The notes below the pieces were generated by a model. It did not search any database and was not told the origin of the DNA. It saw nothing but the letters and a program-made list of their open reading frames with translations. A program made the position numbers and the translations under genes. A DNA stretch of 64,000 nt from Urophycis tenuis (lineage: Eukaryota; Chordata; Actinopteri; Gadiformes; Phycidae): assembly GCA_036785325.1 (NCBI GenBank), contig JAXIVH010000014.1:6017486-6081485 (forward strand). Direction: 5' to 3'. Below are positions 43,947-56,850 of this stretch, one piece after another; positions within the stretch are counted from its first letter, which is position 1; each line of letters starts with the position of its first letter.

Positions 43947-44142
43947 ACTGTGGGGTAAAAAAAAAAGCGTTAGAAAAAGAGTTTGATCTCCACGAGTTTG
44001 TAATACAACGAAATAAAACGTGGTTTAAATCTCCTTAGTTGTTTTCAATTTAGTAGGATTTTAAAACAGAAAGAATGAAGAGATAGGTTCCTTACCTTTC
44101 CCTTTGCAGATTGAGCTCTGTGGACGATGCTTCCCTTTTAAA
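43947..44142 (-). promoter_or_regulatory. Ly6 gene promoter and probable non-coding first exon
   Basis: On the minus strand, CCTTTTAAAGGG (44142-44133) is a TATA-like box. A short segment then ends GGGAAAG at 44096, followed by donor GTAAGG. The acceptor CCCCACAG ends at 43948, eight bases before the ATG. A spliced 5' UTR is inferred; the first exon would be very short. Confidence 0.45.
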
Positions 44143-45585
44143 GGACATCTGACAATACCCGTATTGAGGTCAACAAGAGGTCTCACAGGTATCACATTCC
44201 GTCTTTGTGATGCCTTCGACCATTTTGCAGTATTAATGACCGCATAAAAGTGACTGTATAACGTTTAGGTCTAAGTGTTAGTATTATTATACAGCCAATT
44301 GATGAAATGCAAGGTTGTACCTTCTAAAAATGTATAATCTCAATTCCATAGTGTGTTTTACTATTAATGATATTGATTTACTGTGACATAATTTTCAAAC
44401 TGGAAAATTGTTGTTGTGATCTGTCTGAAAGTTTCATTTTAAATAAATCTTTCAAACAGAACTGTTCATCTAATTTAGTTTAGGCTATTATTTAGATTTA
44501 AATCCAAGAAACTGTCCTCTATTCTTGTGTCTGCCCACTTTGTACAGACACAACTGCAGGGCTGCTACTCAGTTACCCAAAGATATCCATCTTACACGTC
44601 CACCTTAGCTACAGGGCGTTTTGAAAGCTATTACAGGATCATTTCCAGAAAGCACTGGCCTGCACACAATAGTTATTTGTTTGAGGGTTCAGAGTGACAT
44701 AGAAATGTAATACCTAATTGAAAAGCACCTGAAAAAAATGGGGCCTTGTGCCTCGATTTTAAAGCAACAACAGCATGCAAACACATTTTTAAGTTTAGCA
44801 TTTTGTTCTTCATCTACTAAGATTCTGCGCCTTAGATGTCATTGTCAATAGCTGCATACTGATTAGGGCCTGTTCACTAAAGCACACATTTTGCATCACA
44901 ATGTGATACAGGGATTCACTCTGTATTTGACTTGTTGTTTACAGACAACTAATCATTCGTTTTGGGCACGATTGCATCATTCAATCAATAACTATCTTCT
45001 CACCCTGAATATGAAATAAAGATGATCCAAACGTGGAATGAAATAATGACGTCAATACAGCCTATTGTTTCAAATATGTCAGGGTGCATTTCAAATTGCG
45101 ATTCAAATACAGATCGGTGCGATTCAAATACAGATCGAAACCAATGTGGCTGTATGTTGTGTTACAACATACTAGTTGTGCATGTATAAAAACAGCTTTC
45201 ATGGACCACTCGCCACTGAAATGCGGGTATATGGGCACTTTTTCTGGGTAAGGAAGGATATGTCCTGACGAATATTCAGCGATGATTGCTTTAACGTGGC
45301 CGAAGATCTGAAGTAGTGTTCAACCCCTTCTATCGGACAGAGCATTATATAACCGTCACACTTCAGTCGAGATGGAAGCTGCCTTTCCTATGTAATAAAC
45401 GCAAGTGGCCACTAAATGGCAGCAGACGACCGGAGATGTTTACCAGCCAGTTTACCACAGTCAGTGTTACAATGCCCCGTGTGAAGGTGAAGGCAATACC
45501 GCACGCATATTTTACACCTATATGTATATCTAGCTATATCTATGAGCTATCATTTCTGAAAACCCCATTCACCTTCAGTACACTA
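44143..45585. other. AT-rich intergenic DNA, no gene recognised
   Basis: No exon-like coding signal. A 21-bp tandem duplication (GCGATTCAAATACAGATCGG T) lies at 45098-45137. Confidence 0.5.
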
Positions 45586-45586
45586 C

Positions 45587-45589
<3 letters not shown>

Positions 45590-45635
<46 letters not shown>
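45590..45635 (+). repeat. (CA)n microsatellite
   Basis: About 46 bp of pure CA repeat. Confidence 0.95.
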
Positions 45636-45638
<3 letters not shown>

Positions 45639-45639
45639 T

Positions 45640-46670
45640 CCTTTTGCATGGCGGTGTGTTGCAGGAGGACAGCTCCATTATGGAGGCCAACGACAGGCAT
45701 TATGAAATTGGTTCTTTAATGAAGCGGAAAGCCCCCCATTTGAAGTGCGGAAGCCGCAGCCAGTGTGTCCAGTTACCGGCATTATCCCTCGTTATTGATT
45801 TGTGTGCCAAGGTCGAACAGCATGCATTGCATGACAATTCCCCATCTATGACCAGCAGAAATATCCCCCAGCCCGGTGCCCCACCACCAACACCGTGGCG
45901 TGGGCTGTGGGGGCTGAATTCGAATACAGAGAGGTCTTGGGCTTTCTCCCCATCGCCACTGATCGGTTGCGTGTCATCGATACGCGGCGTCTGTATAGGG
46001 TGGGGATCTCGTTTAAAATGCGCCGACATGGACGGCGGGATCAATGTAAATCCTTTGCAGTAGGCCGGGGGAGAGGCGGCAGCCGCAGCCTGTACTCTGA
46101 GGCAGCTCTAATCCCTCCTCCATCCTCCTGCATGGCAACTGCATGTCCTCGCCGCCGACCGCCCGGGTGGGGGACCGCGCCTCCAGGCGACGCTGAGTCA
46201 CGTGACCTACAGCCTGGCAACACACAGCCCCTTCGCCATTAGTATTGACCACCTGCTGGTTGGGGCAAGGGGTGGGGCGGGGCTTGGCGCCACGATGCTA
46301 GAAACGATGGTAATTCCATGCGCGGCGGGCGGGAAACGCCTCCAGGCTTCTCGCGTCTTTGGAGACGCGAGTCGGGGGGGGGGGGGGGGGGAACGCACTG
46401 ATGGCGAGAAGGCACGGGGGCTGCGTGGGGGGGAAGTCAGGCGTGAGGATGAAAGTGACACGGTGCTCTCTCTCGGGAACCGAACCACACCTGTACACGA
46501 CTTCTGTGTGCGCGCGTCACGAACATTGTGACATGAGAGGTGAATCGAGGTTATCGGATGAACTTTGAACCGTGAAAGCGCGAACACGGGCCGGAGTCGT
46601 CCGACGTGAATCTGAGCCTCTTCACAGGGCGGTGACAGGAGAGCAGCCATCGGGCTTGCTTTCCCTGCCG
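45640..46670. other. GC- and CG-rich block, possible CpG island
   Basis: Clearly richer in G+C and CG dinucleotides than its surroundings, especially 46040-46560. It contains a CACGTGAC E-box-like site near 46199 and a poly-G run at 46373-46390. Open frames exist in several phases, as expected for GC-rich DNA, with no known domain. It could be a promoter of a gene outside the window or a regulatory element. Confidence 0.35.
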
Positions 46671-46680
46671 TGGTTGAGAA

Positions 46681-46681
<1 letters not shown>

Positions 46682-46749
<68 letters not shown>
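46682..46749 (+). repeat. (GA)n microsatellite
   Basis: About 66 bp of uninterrupted GA. The reverse strand gives a Ser/Leu ORF that is an artefact. Confidence 0.95.
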
Positions 46750-46751
<2 letters not shown>

Positions 46752-48235
46752 GAGTATTGACGTAGTCTAGCTTGAAAAAAACGTGCTGACAGGGAGGAGA
46801 AGGGCTAAAAAGATCCATGGGGGGGGAGATGAGCCAAGCTGGGAGAGCTCCTTCCTGCCTTGATATTGTTATGGGGTTATACACGCTTTTACCCTCCCTG
46901 TCCACAGCTGCCTCTGCCACAGTTCTGCTGGTGGTGACTCCAGTTAAATCTGTCATTTACATTTTGAATGCCTGCAGCCGAGGTGCTGAAATAAATAATA
47001 CCTAAAGAGGAAGATGCATTTAGCGTGTGGCACAAAATGCTGAGAGTTAGATTAGCCGGGAAGTATTTTAGCCGAAGATGGGTGAGGGCCAATAAACTGA
47101 CTTGTGCATGATTTGTGTATCTTTCAGTTGGCCTAATTTGAAGTGGCATCAGAAATGAGCTTTGAGTAAGACTACGCATCTAAGTCAACGGAATGGGGTT
47201 CGCCTCCACCAGGCGATTTGTGTGTGCATGGAAGATGGCTTTAAACGTCCCCTTGAAAGCCAGTGACGAGTGCGTAGCAGAAATGACTGAGCAGAAAGGT
47301 GTGGAAAGCTGTGCGTTGTCAGAGCCACAGTGTTGAAGCCAACCCCAGTGACAAAAGTAATGATCTCTATCCATCTCTTTCTGTCTGCTTGCAGTCATCG
47401 TTATTGCAGAAGCTTGGCAGCAACTAATTAAATCCATGCTCTTCCCAACCCCCACTCAAATTTAATTTGTAAATATATTTCATTTTTACTTTTTTTTTCT
47501 CATGTTTATAGACACCGTCTAGAGACCCAAATGTGTGGGCACTAACTTTACCATTTCTCATACCCACAATGTTGCAAACAATGCAAACTTCTGCTTATAT
47601 TCTATGTAGCTTCCAAAGAATGGGAAGCTGTCTTACATCCAATGGTCCACCTTTAAAGTAGACACACTTGCCCATCGAGAGTTAGGTAACATCATTTGTG
47701 TAACCTGTGATCGCTAAGAGATTGTTGCTTTTCTTTTGTTGTGCCTTCAATTATATGACTTTACTTCAATTCGTTCAGTCCTCTACCTTGGCGTGTTGTT
47801 GTTCCTGTGGCCCTTGGAGATTTGTGAATTGCTCACGCTTATTTATTGAATGTTTTTGCTTTTGGCGTTTTCTGAACTCATGACCTCATGATGGGCATGA
47901 GAAAGGGAGTCTCCCAGCAGAGAGGTGAAGTGTGACTTTGATTACCAAGAAACCCTTATTCTGACACAACGCATTGAATGTCAATGTCCAAGTGGACTCA
48001 CGTATACACACCACAACAGAGGCCCCCATAACCTCCTCAGTCATTCAGCTGTTGTCAGCCTCTTAGTGCTTCAAGTGTAGGCCGACTGGGCATGTCTGTG
48101 TGAATAATTGAGTGATCCCTGAGTATGTGTTCACTTCTTTTTCTTTCTTTTTTTTTCTTTTTTTAAATCAGTGCACCATCTGTCTGCAGTCGTGATTATA
48201 ACCAGCAGGGCACACTATAAGATTAACCAATGAAC
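46750..48235. other. Non-repetitive stretch, no gene recognised
   Basis: Mostly unique-looking sequence without coding signal. The part near 47310-47470, with CAGCAACTAATTAAATCCAT, has the look of a conserved non-coding element, which is unproven here. Confidence 0.4.
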
Positions 48236-48237
48236 AC

Positions 48238-48318
48238 CCCCCACACACACACGCACGCACACAGGGACACACACACGCACGCACGCACACAGGGACACAC
48301 ACACACACGCACACGTAC
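48238..48318 (+). repeat. (CA)n/(CGCA)n microsatellite
   Basis: CA repeat with CGCACG and AGGGACA interruptions, in two similar halves. Confidence 0.9.
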
Positions 48319-48675
48319 AAGATGGAACACCCCGGAATGACAGGCAGAGATAAAAATGAAAGGAGACACGGAAAGAAAGGAAAAGGAGATATTTGGTTTG
48401 TATTAACGGAGCGCTCCAATGAATTTCAGGGGGTAGAGAATCCAACAAGTGCTGTCGGCGGCTTCAACTCGCGATCCAGACTCGGCTGAAACCTGTCTCC
48501 GTGCTCAGATAAGAGGGAGGGGAGTTCACTATAGCCTACTATAGCGGCCTATTTCTTCTTCTTCTTCTTCTTCCTTTTCTTCTTCTTTTTTTTCTCGGAG
48601 ACACGCCGTCCTAACGCGTCGCGGTAGAGGACTTGAGATAAGATCACTTTTCACGTACCTTTCACATAGGCCTAT

Positions 48676-48686
48676 CCCCCCCCCCC

Positions 48687-48717
<31 letters not shown>

Positions 48718-48774
48718 ACACCCCACCCTCGGGGAACAAAACAGTCGGGGGCAGTTACAGAAACACACGAGTGA

Positions 48775-48837
<63 letters not shown>

Positions 48838-48850
48838 GGGGGGGGGGGGG
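48676..48850. repeat. Poly-C(CA)n ... (GT)n poly-G inverted arrangement
   Basis: A run of 38 C (48676-48713) continues into CA repeats; after a spacer of about 55 bp a (GT)n run (48778-48835) continues into about 15 G. The two halves are reverse complements in kind and order, so the block could fold back on itself. Confidence 0.9.
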
Positions 48851-48949
48851 TAGGTAACTCACACTCAACTACAAATGTTGTCGCTAAACTCCCCCCCCCC
48901 GTCTTTGAATTACAAACCCGATGACACATTTCCTCTCCTCGTTTCATAT

Positions 48950-49230
48950 CTCGGCGATCGTTCAGGCTTCACGGGTGTGATTGGCTCCCGGCGCGGTTTG
49001 TGCGCGCGTCGGATCGGCTCGGTGTATCAAAACAAGGCGCCGGCGACTCAGCGCGCTCCCCGTGTGGCACCTGATTATTGAGATATCTCTCTTAAGCAGC
49101 CTGTTCTCCTGGGCGCTCTGGCTTCCAATCCCAGATAAGACTCGGGCTTTACAGTGAGCTCCATTGCCTGTCTCTCTCTGTGTTGAGCCATTCAAAACCC
49201 AACTTGAGCTTGCCTGGCCCTTTGTCATTT
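48950..49230. promoter_or_regulatory. Candidate conserved non-coding element
   Basis: A complex, repeat-free block between microsatellites, with CACCTGATTATTGAGATAT, CAGATAAGAC (GATA-type) and CATTTAGACTTTGATTACC. No coding frame. Composition and setting suggest regulation; conservation cannot be tested here. Confidence 0.25.
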
Positions 49231-49239
49231 AGACTTTGA

Positions 49240-50300
49240 TTACCGTGTTTAAAAAAAAAAAGACAAATACTTATTGGTTTTAGAGGAAGAGGAAGAGACC
49301 ACAGCAGGGCATTGCCTCCATGTCAGTGGGCTTTGGCTGGCTTTCTCTCTTCTGCCAAGGCAAGCGTACATGTGTGTATTGATTGATTGTTGGCCATATA
49401 CACATTTTGTACGGAGTTTTGTCGTTTTCTGTGTGTCCAGTGGGCTTTGCAGGTCTGTTCTGAACAACGCCTCCTACAGTGAATCCTTAAATACATATGG
49501 ATAGAGACGGATGGAGATCCCCAAAACTCAACAGCGGAAGGTGAAGAAACCGTGAGGAGGGAAGAGGTAAACTCTCCAGATACATAATGGGAATATATTA
49601 TATATTCCGGGGAAAATATCTAGTAATGCACAAAATAGGCTATAGTGTAATTGAACATTCCACAATTGGCAATCGTCATTATTCTACCAAAACCCAGTTC
49701 CTTAAAAAAAACTTTTTCGTGTTGTTAAAAATTCACAAAACTATGGAAGAAAAAAAAAAAAAAAGCCCACATGTAGCTATGCTAACACACACACGCTAGT
49801 AAGCTGAGTGGGACTCTGGAGGAGTCTTCCGGAGGAGGAGCTAGAAGTTGGCGCCAGTCCTCCAGCTTGAGGCTTGTCTCCTCGGTGGAGGAGAAAGGTA
49901 GTTTGTCAAGTGGATGGAGCTCAAGAGGCATCCAGCTCTGCAGGTAATGAGGCTCTGGCAGCTTCCGCCAGTTTGATAACACTTTGCGAAGCTGATTGGA
50001 ATGCAACGCACAACAACCTCTCCTCTGTGCCCCAAAACACGGTGTTGCGAATGCCGAAGAGGCATTTGATCATCGAGCCGGTCTCACTCGTTATTCGAGA
50101 GATATCCCCGTCATCTAAATGAGCTCTGTGGTCACTCTTGTTATTAGTTGTAGTGTGACTGACGTGTTCCAGATGACAATAAAGCAAATCTGACTATTTA
50201 AAGTCCCAACAATCATGCAGATTGTAACTCATTGTATGGGTCATAGTGTACATGGTCAGAATATTATAAACACTTGTATAATATATTGTAATATAATATA
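49240..50300. other. No gene recognised; possible LINE 3' end near 50160-50200
   Basis: CCAGATGACAATAAAGCAAA then TCTGACTATT resembles a LINE 3' end. Upstream sequence from 49800 may belong to it, though no RT or endonuclease motif is visible. Confidence 0.4.
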
Positions 50301-50306
50301 TTGTAA

Positions 50307-50480
50307 AGGGGGGCATTTAGCAGATGCTTTTGTCTAAAGCGACTTACAATCAGTACATTTGTGGGGTTCAACATGTGGACAGTTTGGAGGAGGTGGATCA
50401 AGGGGATTGAACCGCCTACCCTGCTGTTAGTGGACGACCCGTTCTGTCTACTGCTCTACCTACTGAGCTACTGGCGCCTC
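50307..50480 (-). mobile_element. tRNA-derived SINE, family S, copy 4
   Basis: Reverse orientation: GGGCATTTAGCAGATGCTTT tail, reverse B box GGGGATTGAACC, and the head end GAGCTACTGGCGCC. Directly followed by the GGTA array. Confidence 0.85.
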
Positions 50481-50482
50481 AC

Positions 50483-50680
50483 CGGTAGGTAGGTAGGTAG
50501 GTAGGTAGGTAGGTAGGTAGGTAGGTAGGTAGGTAGGTAGGTAGGTAGGTAGGTAGGTGGGTGGGTGGGTGGGTGGGTGGGTAGGTAGGTAGGTAGGTAG
50601 GTAGGTGGGTGGGTAGGTAGGTAGGTGGGTGGGTGGGTGGGTGGGTGGGTAGGTAGGTAGGTAGGTAGGTAGGTAGGTAG

Positions 50681-50741
<61 letters not shown>
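50483..50741 (+). repeat. (GGTA)n/(GGTG)n array followed by (TA)n
   Basis: About 200 bp of GGTA units, with blocks of GGTG interspersed, then about 56 bp of pure TA. The GGTG blocks alternate with GGTA blocks, so the array evolved by local amplification. Confidence 0.95.
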
Positions 50742-50744
<3 letters not shown>

Positions 50745-50747
<3 letters not shown>

Positions 50748-52520
50748 TGTTATTTATGTCAACACATGCGTATCAGTGCCTCTGACACAATTCACTTGGC
50801 TCACGCATGTCAGCTGGTGACACACGCACACACATTGGTGTGAACTGGTGAGGCCCTGCGTGTGCAGCTGACTCAGGATGAGGCACACAAGTAGGCCGCA
50901 CTATGGTTTTTGTTTGACGTGGGTTTTAGGTTTTTAAATCTTATTTTTGTATTGATTTTCGGCAAAACGTGAATTAACAAAGGTTACACGCTGCCTAACA
51001 TATGTGTAAAAACAAAACATCTGCCTGCGTGAATTGATCTTATGTAGCAACACATGTCGCTACATAAGGCCACTAACGCAGTAAAAAATGTCACAGGGTC
51101 TTCTTGGCAAACTCTAAGGAGCACTGCCCCCTTTACCAGGAAGAGGACTTGATTGACATGAAAGCACAACCAATCATAAGCTGTACGCTGGGGACAATAC
51201 TTTTAGGAAAACAGACCAGTGGCTCTGAAACGAATGGGATTTTGAATGGGATTTACGACACATACAACAAATAATATGCTAGCAGACTGAATAAACTCGG
51301 GATGTTAACATAAGAATAAACCTGATTCACTGTGTCATGCCGAAGCTTACGTCTTTATTTCCATGAGTAACACAAAAATGACAAAGTAGGGCAAATGAAC
51401 CGAAGGGGTTGAGACTAGGGCTGGCCCTACTGCCTAACTTCTGATTGAGTGATATGATTGCTTACTGAATCAGACTCTTTTTCAGCTGAGGCACATGAAA
51501 AAGTTCAGAGAATTTGGCTCCCCAGGTAAGATGTAAGAGCTATAAGTTGAGTTTAATTTATTAGAAATGCAAGAGCCATCCGTCAGCTATAATTGAATGA
51601 AATGCCCTGCGCAAATATCAGTTCTGGTTAGCCGTGCCGCCCCGCCTCTGCACGGGACCCTTTAGATTTTAGACTACCCCCGGCTCATTTCCCACCAATC
51701 AGGGCGTCTCTACCCTGATCCCTGTTCGGGGTATCCATCTTGTCGAACGTGCGCTCACACGGAATAATGCTAGCTAGCTCCACATATAGCACCGTGCAGT
51801 ACGCGGCCTTCCTCCTCGCACATTACTGACGCTAGCAGGAGCTAGTAGCTCAACAGTAGCTAGTAGCTTGTAGCTCAACATGCCGCCACTTATGGTGACA
51901 TCAATGGAGCGTAACTGGCCAGTGTGAGGGAAGTGAGGCTGGCTGGGGCTAAACCTAAAATACGACTAATGAACTAGCTAACTAATTAACTACCTAACTA
52001 ACTTACTAACTCATAAGTCTCTACAGCCTTGAGCCATCATTTTCCAACCAACCCAGATGGATACAAGGAAATCTAAACCAAAGGCTTGGGTGTATATGTT
52101 GCATTTTTCAGACATGTTACACACTTGTAAACGCAGACTTTAATTTGATGGTGATTATTATACAAGATTATTGCATGTTATGAGCCTAATGGTTTATTTG
52201 CTCCAATGTTTATTTTTCATTTACATTTTCTTTGAAGGAAACATATTATGCAACAGTCTACATAAAGTATACTCTTGTGAGCAGTGGAACATGTGATGCT
52301 CTGAGTTTATAACATTTAAAAATAAACAAATTGTACCAAACCAAAAACTCCAAACCGTGAAACGAACCAAACCGTGACTCCCCTGAACCGTATTTGGTTC
52401 CACATTTCAGACAGATGTCTCATCATAATAGAACACAGGACATACTGCCTACAGTTTAGTGTCGCCCAATAATCCTACATTAAGGTCCGAATTGACAGAC
52501 TGACATGCCATATGTGGTGT
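50745..52520. other. No gene recognised; possible DNA-transposon remnant at 51640-52420
   Basis: The words CCAAACCGTGAAACGAACC and AACCGTGACTCCCCTGAACC near 52320-52390 are of a kind seen in fish hAT-type repeats. A block rich in AGCTAGTAGCT lies at 51765-51885. Ends and target duplication were not found. Confidence 0.35.
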
Positions 52521-52525
52521 TACCT

Positions 52526-52709
52526 CACACACACACACACACACGCACACAAACTAACTACATGCTAATGCAGCACTAAGTGGTTTACGGTGACATGAGG
52601 GCCCACACCAGAACTCCTGCTGTCACGCATGGAGTCAGCTCCCCTCACTTGTGTGGGTTATGTTTTCACATTCCTGTCACAGCCATGCCACGTAGGGCTA
52701 AGGACGTGT

Positions 52710-52747
<38 letters not shown>

Positions 52748-52817
52748 GAACCCCCTACCCGTTGTATGAAGCCCTTGCTCTTTGAGAATAGGATAATTAG
52801 TTCTCATGAGAGAATCT

Positions 52818-52853
<36 letters not shown>

Positions 52854-53041
52854 TCTTCCCCTACTTCTGTCCTTTCTATTTCCAATCATTGTCTGTGTTG
52901 CCTATGTTACTCTGTTCATATCTCTCTTTATATCTGTGTCTCTTATATCAATTCTCTCTGTTGTTCCATGCCTCACCTCCTTCTAACTCGTCTTTTTGAG
53001 TCTCCCATCCTTTCCTCCTTATTCTTCTCATCTCTCTCATC

Positions 53042-53088
<47 letters not shown>

Positions 53089-53178
53089 ATTAACTGTTTC
53101 ATGTGTTGCCTCTCTCCCACTTGGGAGCGTTTTGTAGCAGGGCCAACAGGACACGGTGGAGAATGCACAGGAATAGGT

Positions 53179-53220
<42 letters not shown>

Positions 53221-53460
53221 GAGGGGGGGTGAGGAAGGAGAACAGGGTGGAGAGGCGGAGAGCCGGGGGAGATGAGAGAAGGCGGGGGAGGATGAGAGAG
53301 CCCAACGGGAGGGGGTTAAAGGAGTTAGAGAGCAGAGGGAGAGAGGGCGGGCTGGTGAATACTTGGACGCCATGCGTCGATACTGTTGTGTTGATGGGGA
53401 GAAGGACACCATATAATGCGAGCAATCCATTAGTATCGTGCGTGTGTGTGTGTGTGTGTA
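52526..53460. repeat. Cluster of CA, TG, CT microsatellites
   Basis: (CA)n at 52526-52552, (TG)n at 52707-52745, (CT)n at 52819-52852 and 53042-53084, (GT)n at 53179-53218 and a shorter TG run at 53440-53458. Between them 52850-53040 is pyrimidine-rich. No coding exon. Confidence 0.85.
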
Positions 53461-53464
53461 TAAG

Positions 53465-54580
53465 CGGTGGCTCACCTCCAAGTATATAGACACACGCTCA
53501 GACCCATGGTGTCCTGTTTGGGTCCTGCGTTATCCCTTCAGACATAATGGAGACCCAAGGTCAGAGAGACCTTTCATGAACAAACATTGTTTTTAATTAG
53601 AGGGTGAGCACATGCATGCGTGACAGGGGTAGAGTAGGGGGGCGGGGGGGGGGGGGGGGTCGGTTAGCTCACGCGATGTCCTTCCGCAAATCTGGTCAGC
53701 CCTGTTTTAGAGCTCGCCTCGGAATCCCGTTCCACTTGCTTTTCTGACTGAACTTGTAATGTATTGTCTGGAAATCCACTCACAAGTTTTCCACCTCCCG
53801 TTGGTTCTAAATGAAGGAAATGGTGTTCGTGTTAACTGTGGTATCAATGTATACATTATTTAATAGCCACGAACCCTAACCCCTTGGCCAATGTTAATTG
53901 ATGGCTAATTAGTGTACCCTCATTGTAAAGTGTTACCAAAAGAAAAAGTAAAGAAATGTGAAGAAAATAGTAATGAAGGATTAATGTTCTGATACCATAA
54001 TGCGCTCCAGCACTACATTTACGAAGGTTAAAATAGCCTGTAAAAGACTGTCAATTACCCCTTAAGAAATACGAACGATAATAGTGGCTATCATATCATA
54101 TCAATTTATGGGCCTCAATAAATGTATGGAACTATAAATGTAACCTTGACATGACAGGGGTTTAAGTTATGATGTTTAAGGGCTTTTGAGGCTCAGGGCT
54201 GCTCTGATTAGAGACAGGACTCAGGTGCATGTGAGGAAAATATTAAACATCTTTGGAGTTTAATATTTGATATTTGGAGTTAGCAGACTTTTTTTTGGGG
54301 GGGGGGGGGGGGGGGGTGCGTTGATTTGAAGGAAGCCCCGCGCTGAGTTCTTTAATGTTTAGGCATCACCGGTTCACGAAAACATCACAAAAATAAGTAA
54401 ACAACGCTATCACCCGCACACGGCATCTCCGCCCTGCCCCAAGTTGGTGGTTGTAGGTTTCCAGCGGCCTTGTGAATCACGGCCGTTCAGTTGTAAAGAA
54501 GGATCACTCACATCGTGATCCCATAACACTCCTCCGAGCAATGAACATAGTAACCACCATGACTGAGTGGTTCTCCCGGG
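53465..54580. other. No gene recognised; two poly-G runs
   Basis: Poly-G at 53641-53659 and 54297-54316. The remainder is AT-rich and shows no coding signal. Confidence 0.5.
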
Positions 54581-54583
54581 ACG

Positions 54584-54585
<2 letters not shown>

Positions 54586-54634
<49 letters not shown>

Positions 54635-54710
54635 TGCGTGTGTGTGTGAGTGTGTGTGTGTGTGTGCGTGTGTGTGCGTGCGTGTGTGTGCGTATGTGTG
54701 TGTGTGCTAG
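54586..54710 (+). repeat. (GT)n microsatellite
   Basis: About 125 bp of GT with GAGTG and GCGTG variants, followed by a short GA run. Confidence 0.95.
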
Positions 54711-55114
54711 CAGAGAGAGAGACCGTGCTTAATGAGCCGAGCGATTATCAGGGGCCGGTCACAACCGAATATAATACGACTTAACACATTTTAGATTCCC
54801 CTCATTGCCTTTGCTTTTACTTGTTTTGCACAACGCGCACAAAGTGCACACGCGAGCACACACTCGACAAAACTATCCCCCCCCCCCCCAACAACCTCAC
54901 ACACATTACCTCATTACGTTATGAGGTCTCTCCAGTCCCTTGTTTCCCTCTCCATCTCCTTCACCCTGGTTTCTCTCCATCGCCCGCCCGCCTCCTGCCA
55001 ACCCCCCCCCCCCACCCTGGGCTTCTCAATCTCCCTCCTCTCCCCGCGGTGGTGATAGGAGGAGGGTACTGTGGTGATAATGGGTCCCCCCCCCCCCCCC
55101 CTCCCCCCGCACAT

Positions 55115-55245
55115 CGATGATAGATTGCAGTGCGACTCTGATAAATATTAATTGTCGGGCCTTTTACTCACTTTTAAAAAGGCCGACCTCTGACCCCCGA
55201 GCACCGCTGATATCTCATCCCCGGCACTCTACCTGGGAATGTGTC
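55115..55245. promoter_or_regulatory. Candidate conserved non-coding element
   Basis: A unique block with GACTCTGATAAATATTAATT, a TTTTAAAAAGG stretch and ACCTCTGACCCC, set between poly-C and (CT)n tracts. The mix of GATA-like and AT-homeobox-like words is suggestive only. Confidence 0.25.
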
Positions 55246-55249
55246 AGCT

Positions 55250-55277
55250 TTTCTTTTTTTCTCTCTCTCTCTTTTTT

Positions 55278-55354
<77 letters not shown>

Positions 55355-55680
55355 TTCCTCCCTCTCTCTCTTGGACTCTTGCCCTATCTTGCTCAGTCTC
55401 TCTCACTCTCTTTCACTTTCTCTGTCCTTTTTCTATGTATCTATCCCTCTCTTTGTCCGTCTCTATGGCTCTCTCTATCTGCTTCTTCCTCTCTCTCGGT
55501 TCCTCTCTGTCTGTCTCTATCCCTCCTTCGCTGTTTATCGCTATCACTCTCTCGTTCTCTGCCTTTATTCCTCTCTCTGTCATTCTGTCTTGTCCTCACT
55601 TCCTCTGTCTCTCGCCCTCCCTCTTGTTCTCTTTCCCTATCTCATCTCTACCCCTCTCTTTCTTTGTCTCCCTCTCTTTT
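55250..55680 (+). repeat. Long pyrimidine-rich tract with (CT)n core
   Basis: Pure (CT)n of about 68 bp at 55283-55350, followed by 330 bp of degenerating CTCTCT/TCTGTC sequence. Three overlapping Ser/Leu/Phe ORFs here are artefacts. Confidence 0.9.
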
Positions 55681-55995
55681 GTGAGCCTTAAATAAAGATG
55701 AATAGATGCACTTTGCATGCAGGAGAAGTAGAACACAGGACCTGCATGCCTGTGTTTCTATTCTGGATGCTCGATGTGTCCTTCAGAGGTGATTAACTTT
55801 GATGTGAATGTTGTTGTACTCCCATCATCATCATTATACACTTTTTGTGTTAAAACACCCGAACATCCGGCTGTGGAAAAACAATAGTTTTGTTTCGGGC
55901 AAAATGCATTATCATTATCATGGGTTCAGGTGTAGAAAATTGATCTCTTTAAATAATACTTTTGTATTATAAATAAGACTCTTGCCCTATCTTGC

Positions 55996-55999
55996 TCAG

Positions 56000-56092
<93 letters not shown>
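55996..56092 (+). repeat. (CT)n(CA)n compound microsatellite
   Basis: About 20 bp of CT, then about 74 bp of CA. The 20 bases before it (GACTCTTGCCCTATCTTGCT) repeat those at 55375, so this block looks like a partial copy of the neighbouring tract. Confidence 0.9.
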
Positions 56093-56093
<1 letters not shown>

Positions 56094-56094
56094 C

Positions 56095-56850
56095 TATACA
56101 CTTCACACTGTCACTCTCCCTGATAGAGAGAGGCAGAGTGAGTGCCAGGTTCAGAGAGAGAGACAAATGTCCCAACGTGACATCCTTGGGCCTAATGTAA
56201 GACAACGTCCCAGCAGTCCATCTGAGCATGCAGGGTTGCCTTTACCTTCACTGAAAGCTTGATTACGTTTCTCATGGACCAGAGCATCGGTGTGACTTAA
56301 GTTCTGTTTCCATGTCGGCCTTATTAACAAGCTTCTTCGGGGGGTGCTTCGGCCAAGATTACTTCCAAACAGTGGTCAACACTTTGGCTCATTTGCCATG
56401 ACTGGTTGTGTTTTATGATGAAATGAAAAGACGCCTGTGGTGTTTTCCTCGTTTAGAAGAGCCGATGAGGTGGTTAATCCATCGTCATTTGCTTTTCTTT
56501 TGGAAACCCAGACACTTATTGTCTCTCGAGCCCAACTGCTAACCTTTCTGTAACAAACTCAACAGTGGGCATATTCGAGAGTTGATTCGGGGAAATGTTT
56601 TGTTGTTTGATATGATGGCGTCTGTCACGGCATCGGGCATTCCTGCTGAGAGGATTCAAAGTATTTAAAGTGATGTTTGAGGCAAGTGCGTAGAGTTGTC
56701 TTGAAGAGTTTGGCTTTCTATCTTTCCATCAGAAGTGATGGATGGGTGGACCTTGGACCGTTTGTGGTCGATCGGTCCCAGATTGATAAAAAGCAACAAC
56801 AAAACCCCCAAAGAAACACATGTTGTTGCTGGAATGATACTCAAGAATAC
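56095..56850. other. Unique-looking DNA, no gene recognised
   Basis: No coding signal. Low repeat content between 56230 and 56780 leaves a regulatory role open. Confidence 0.4.
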
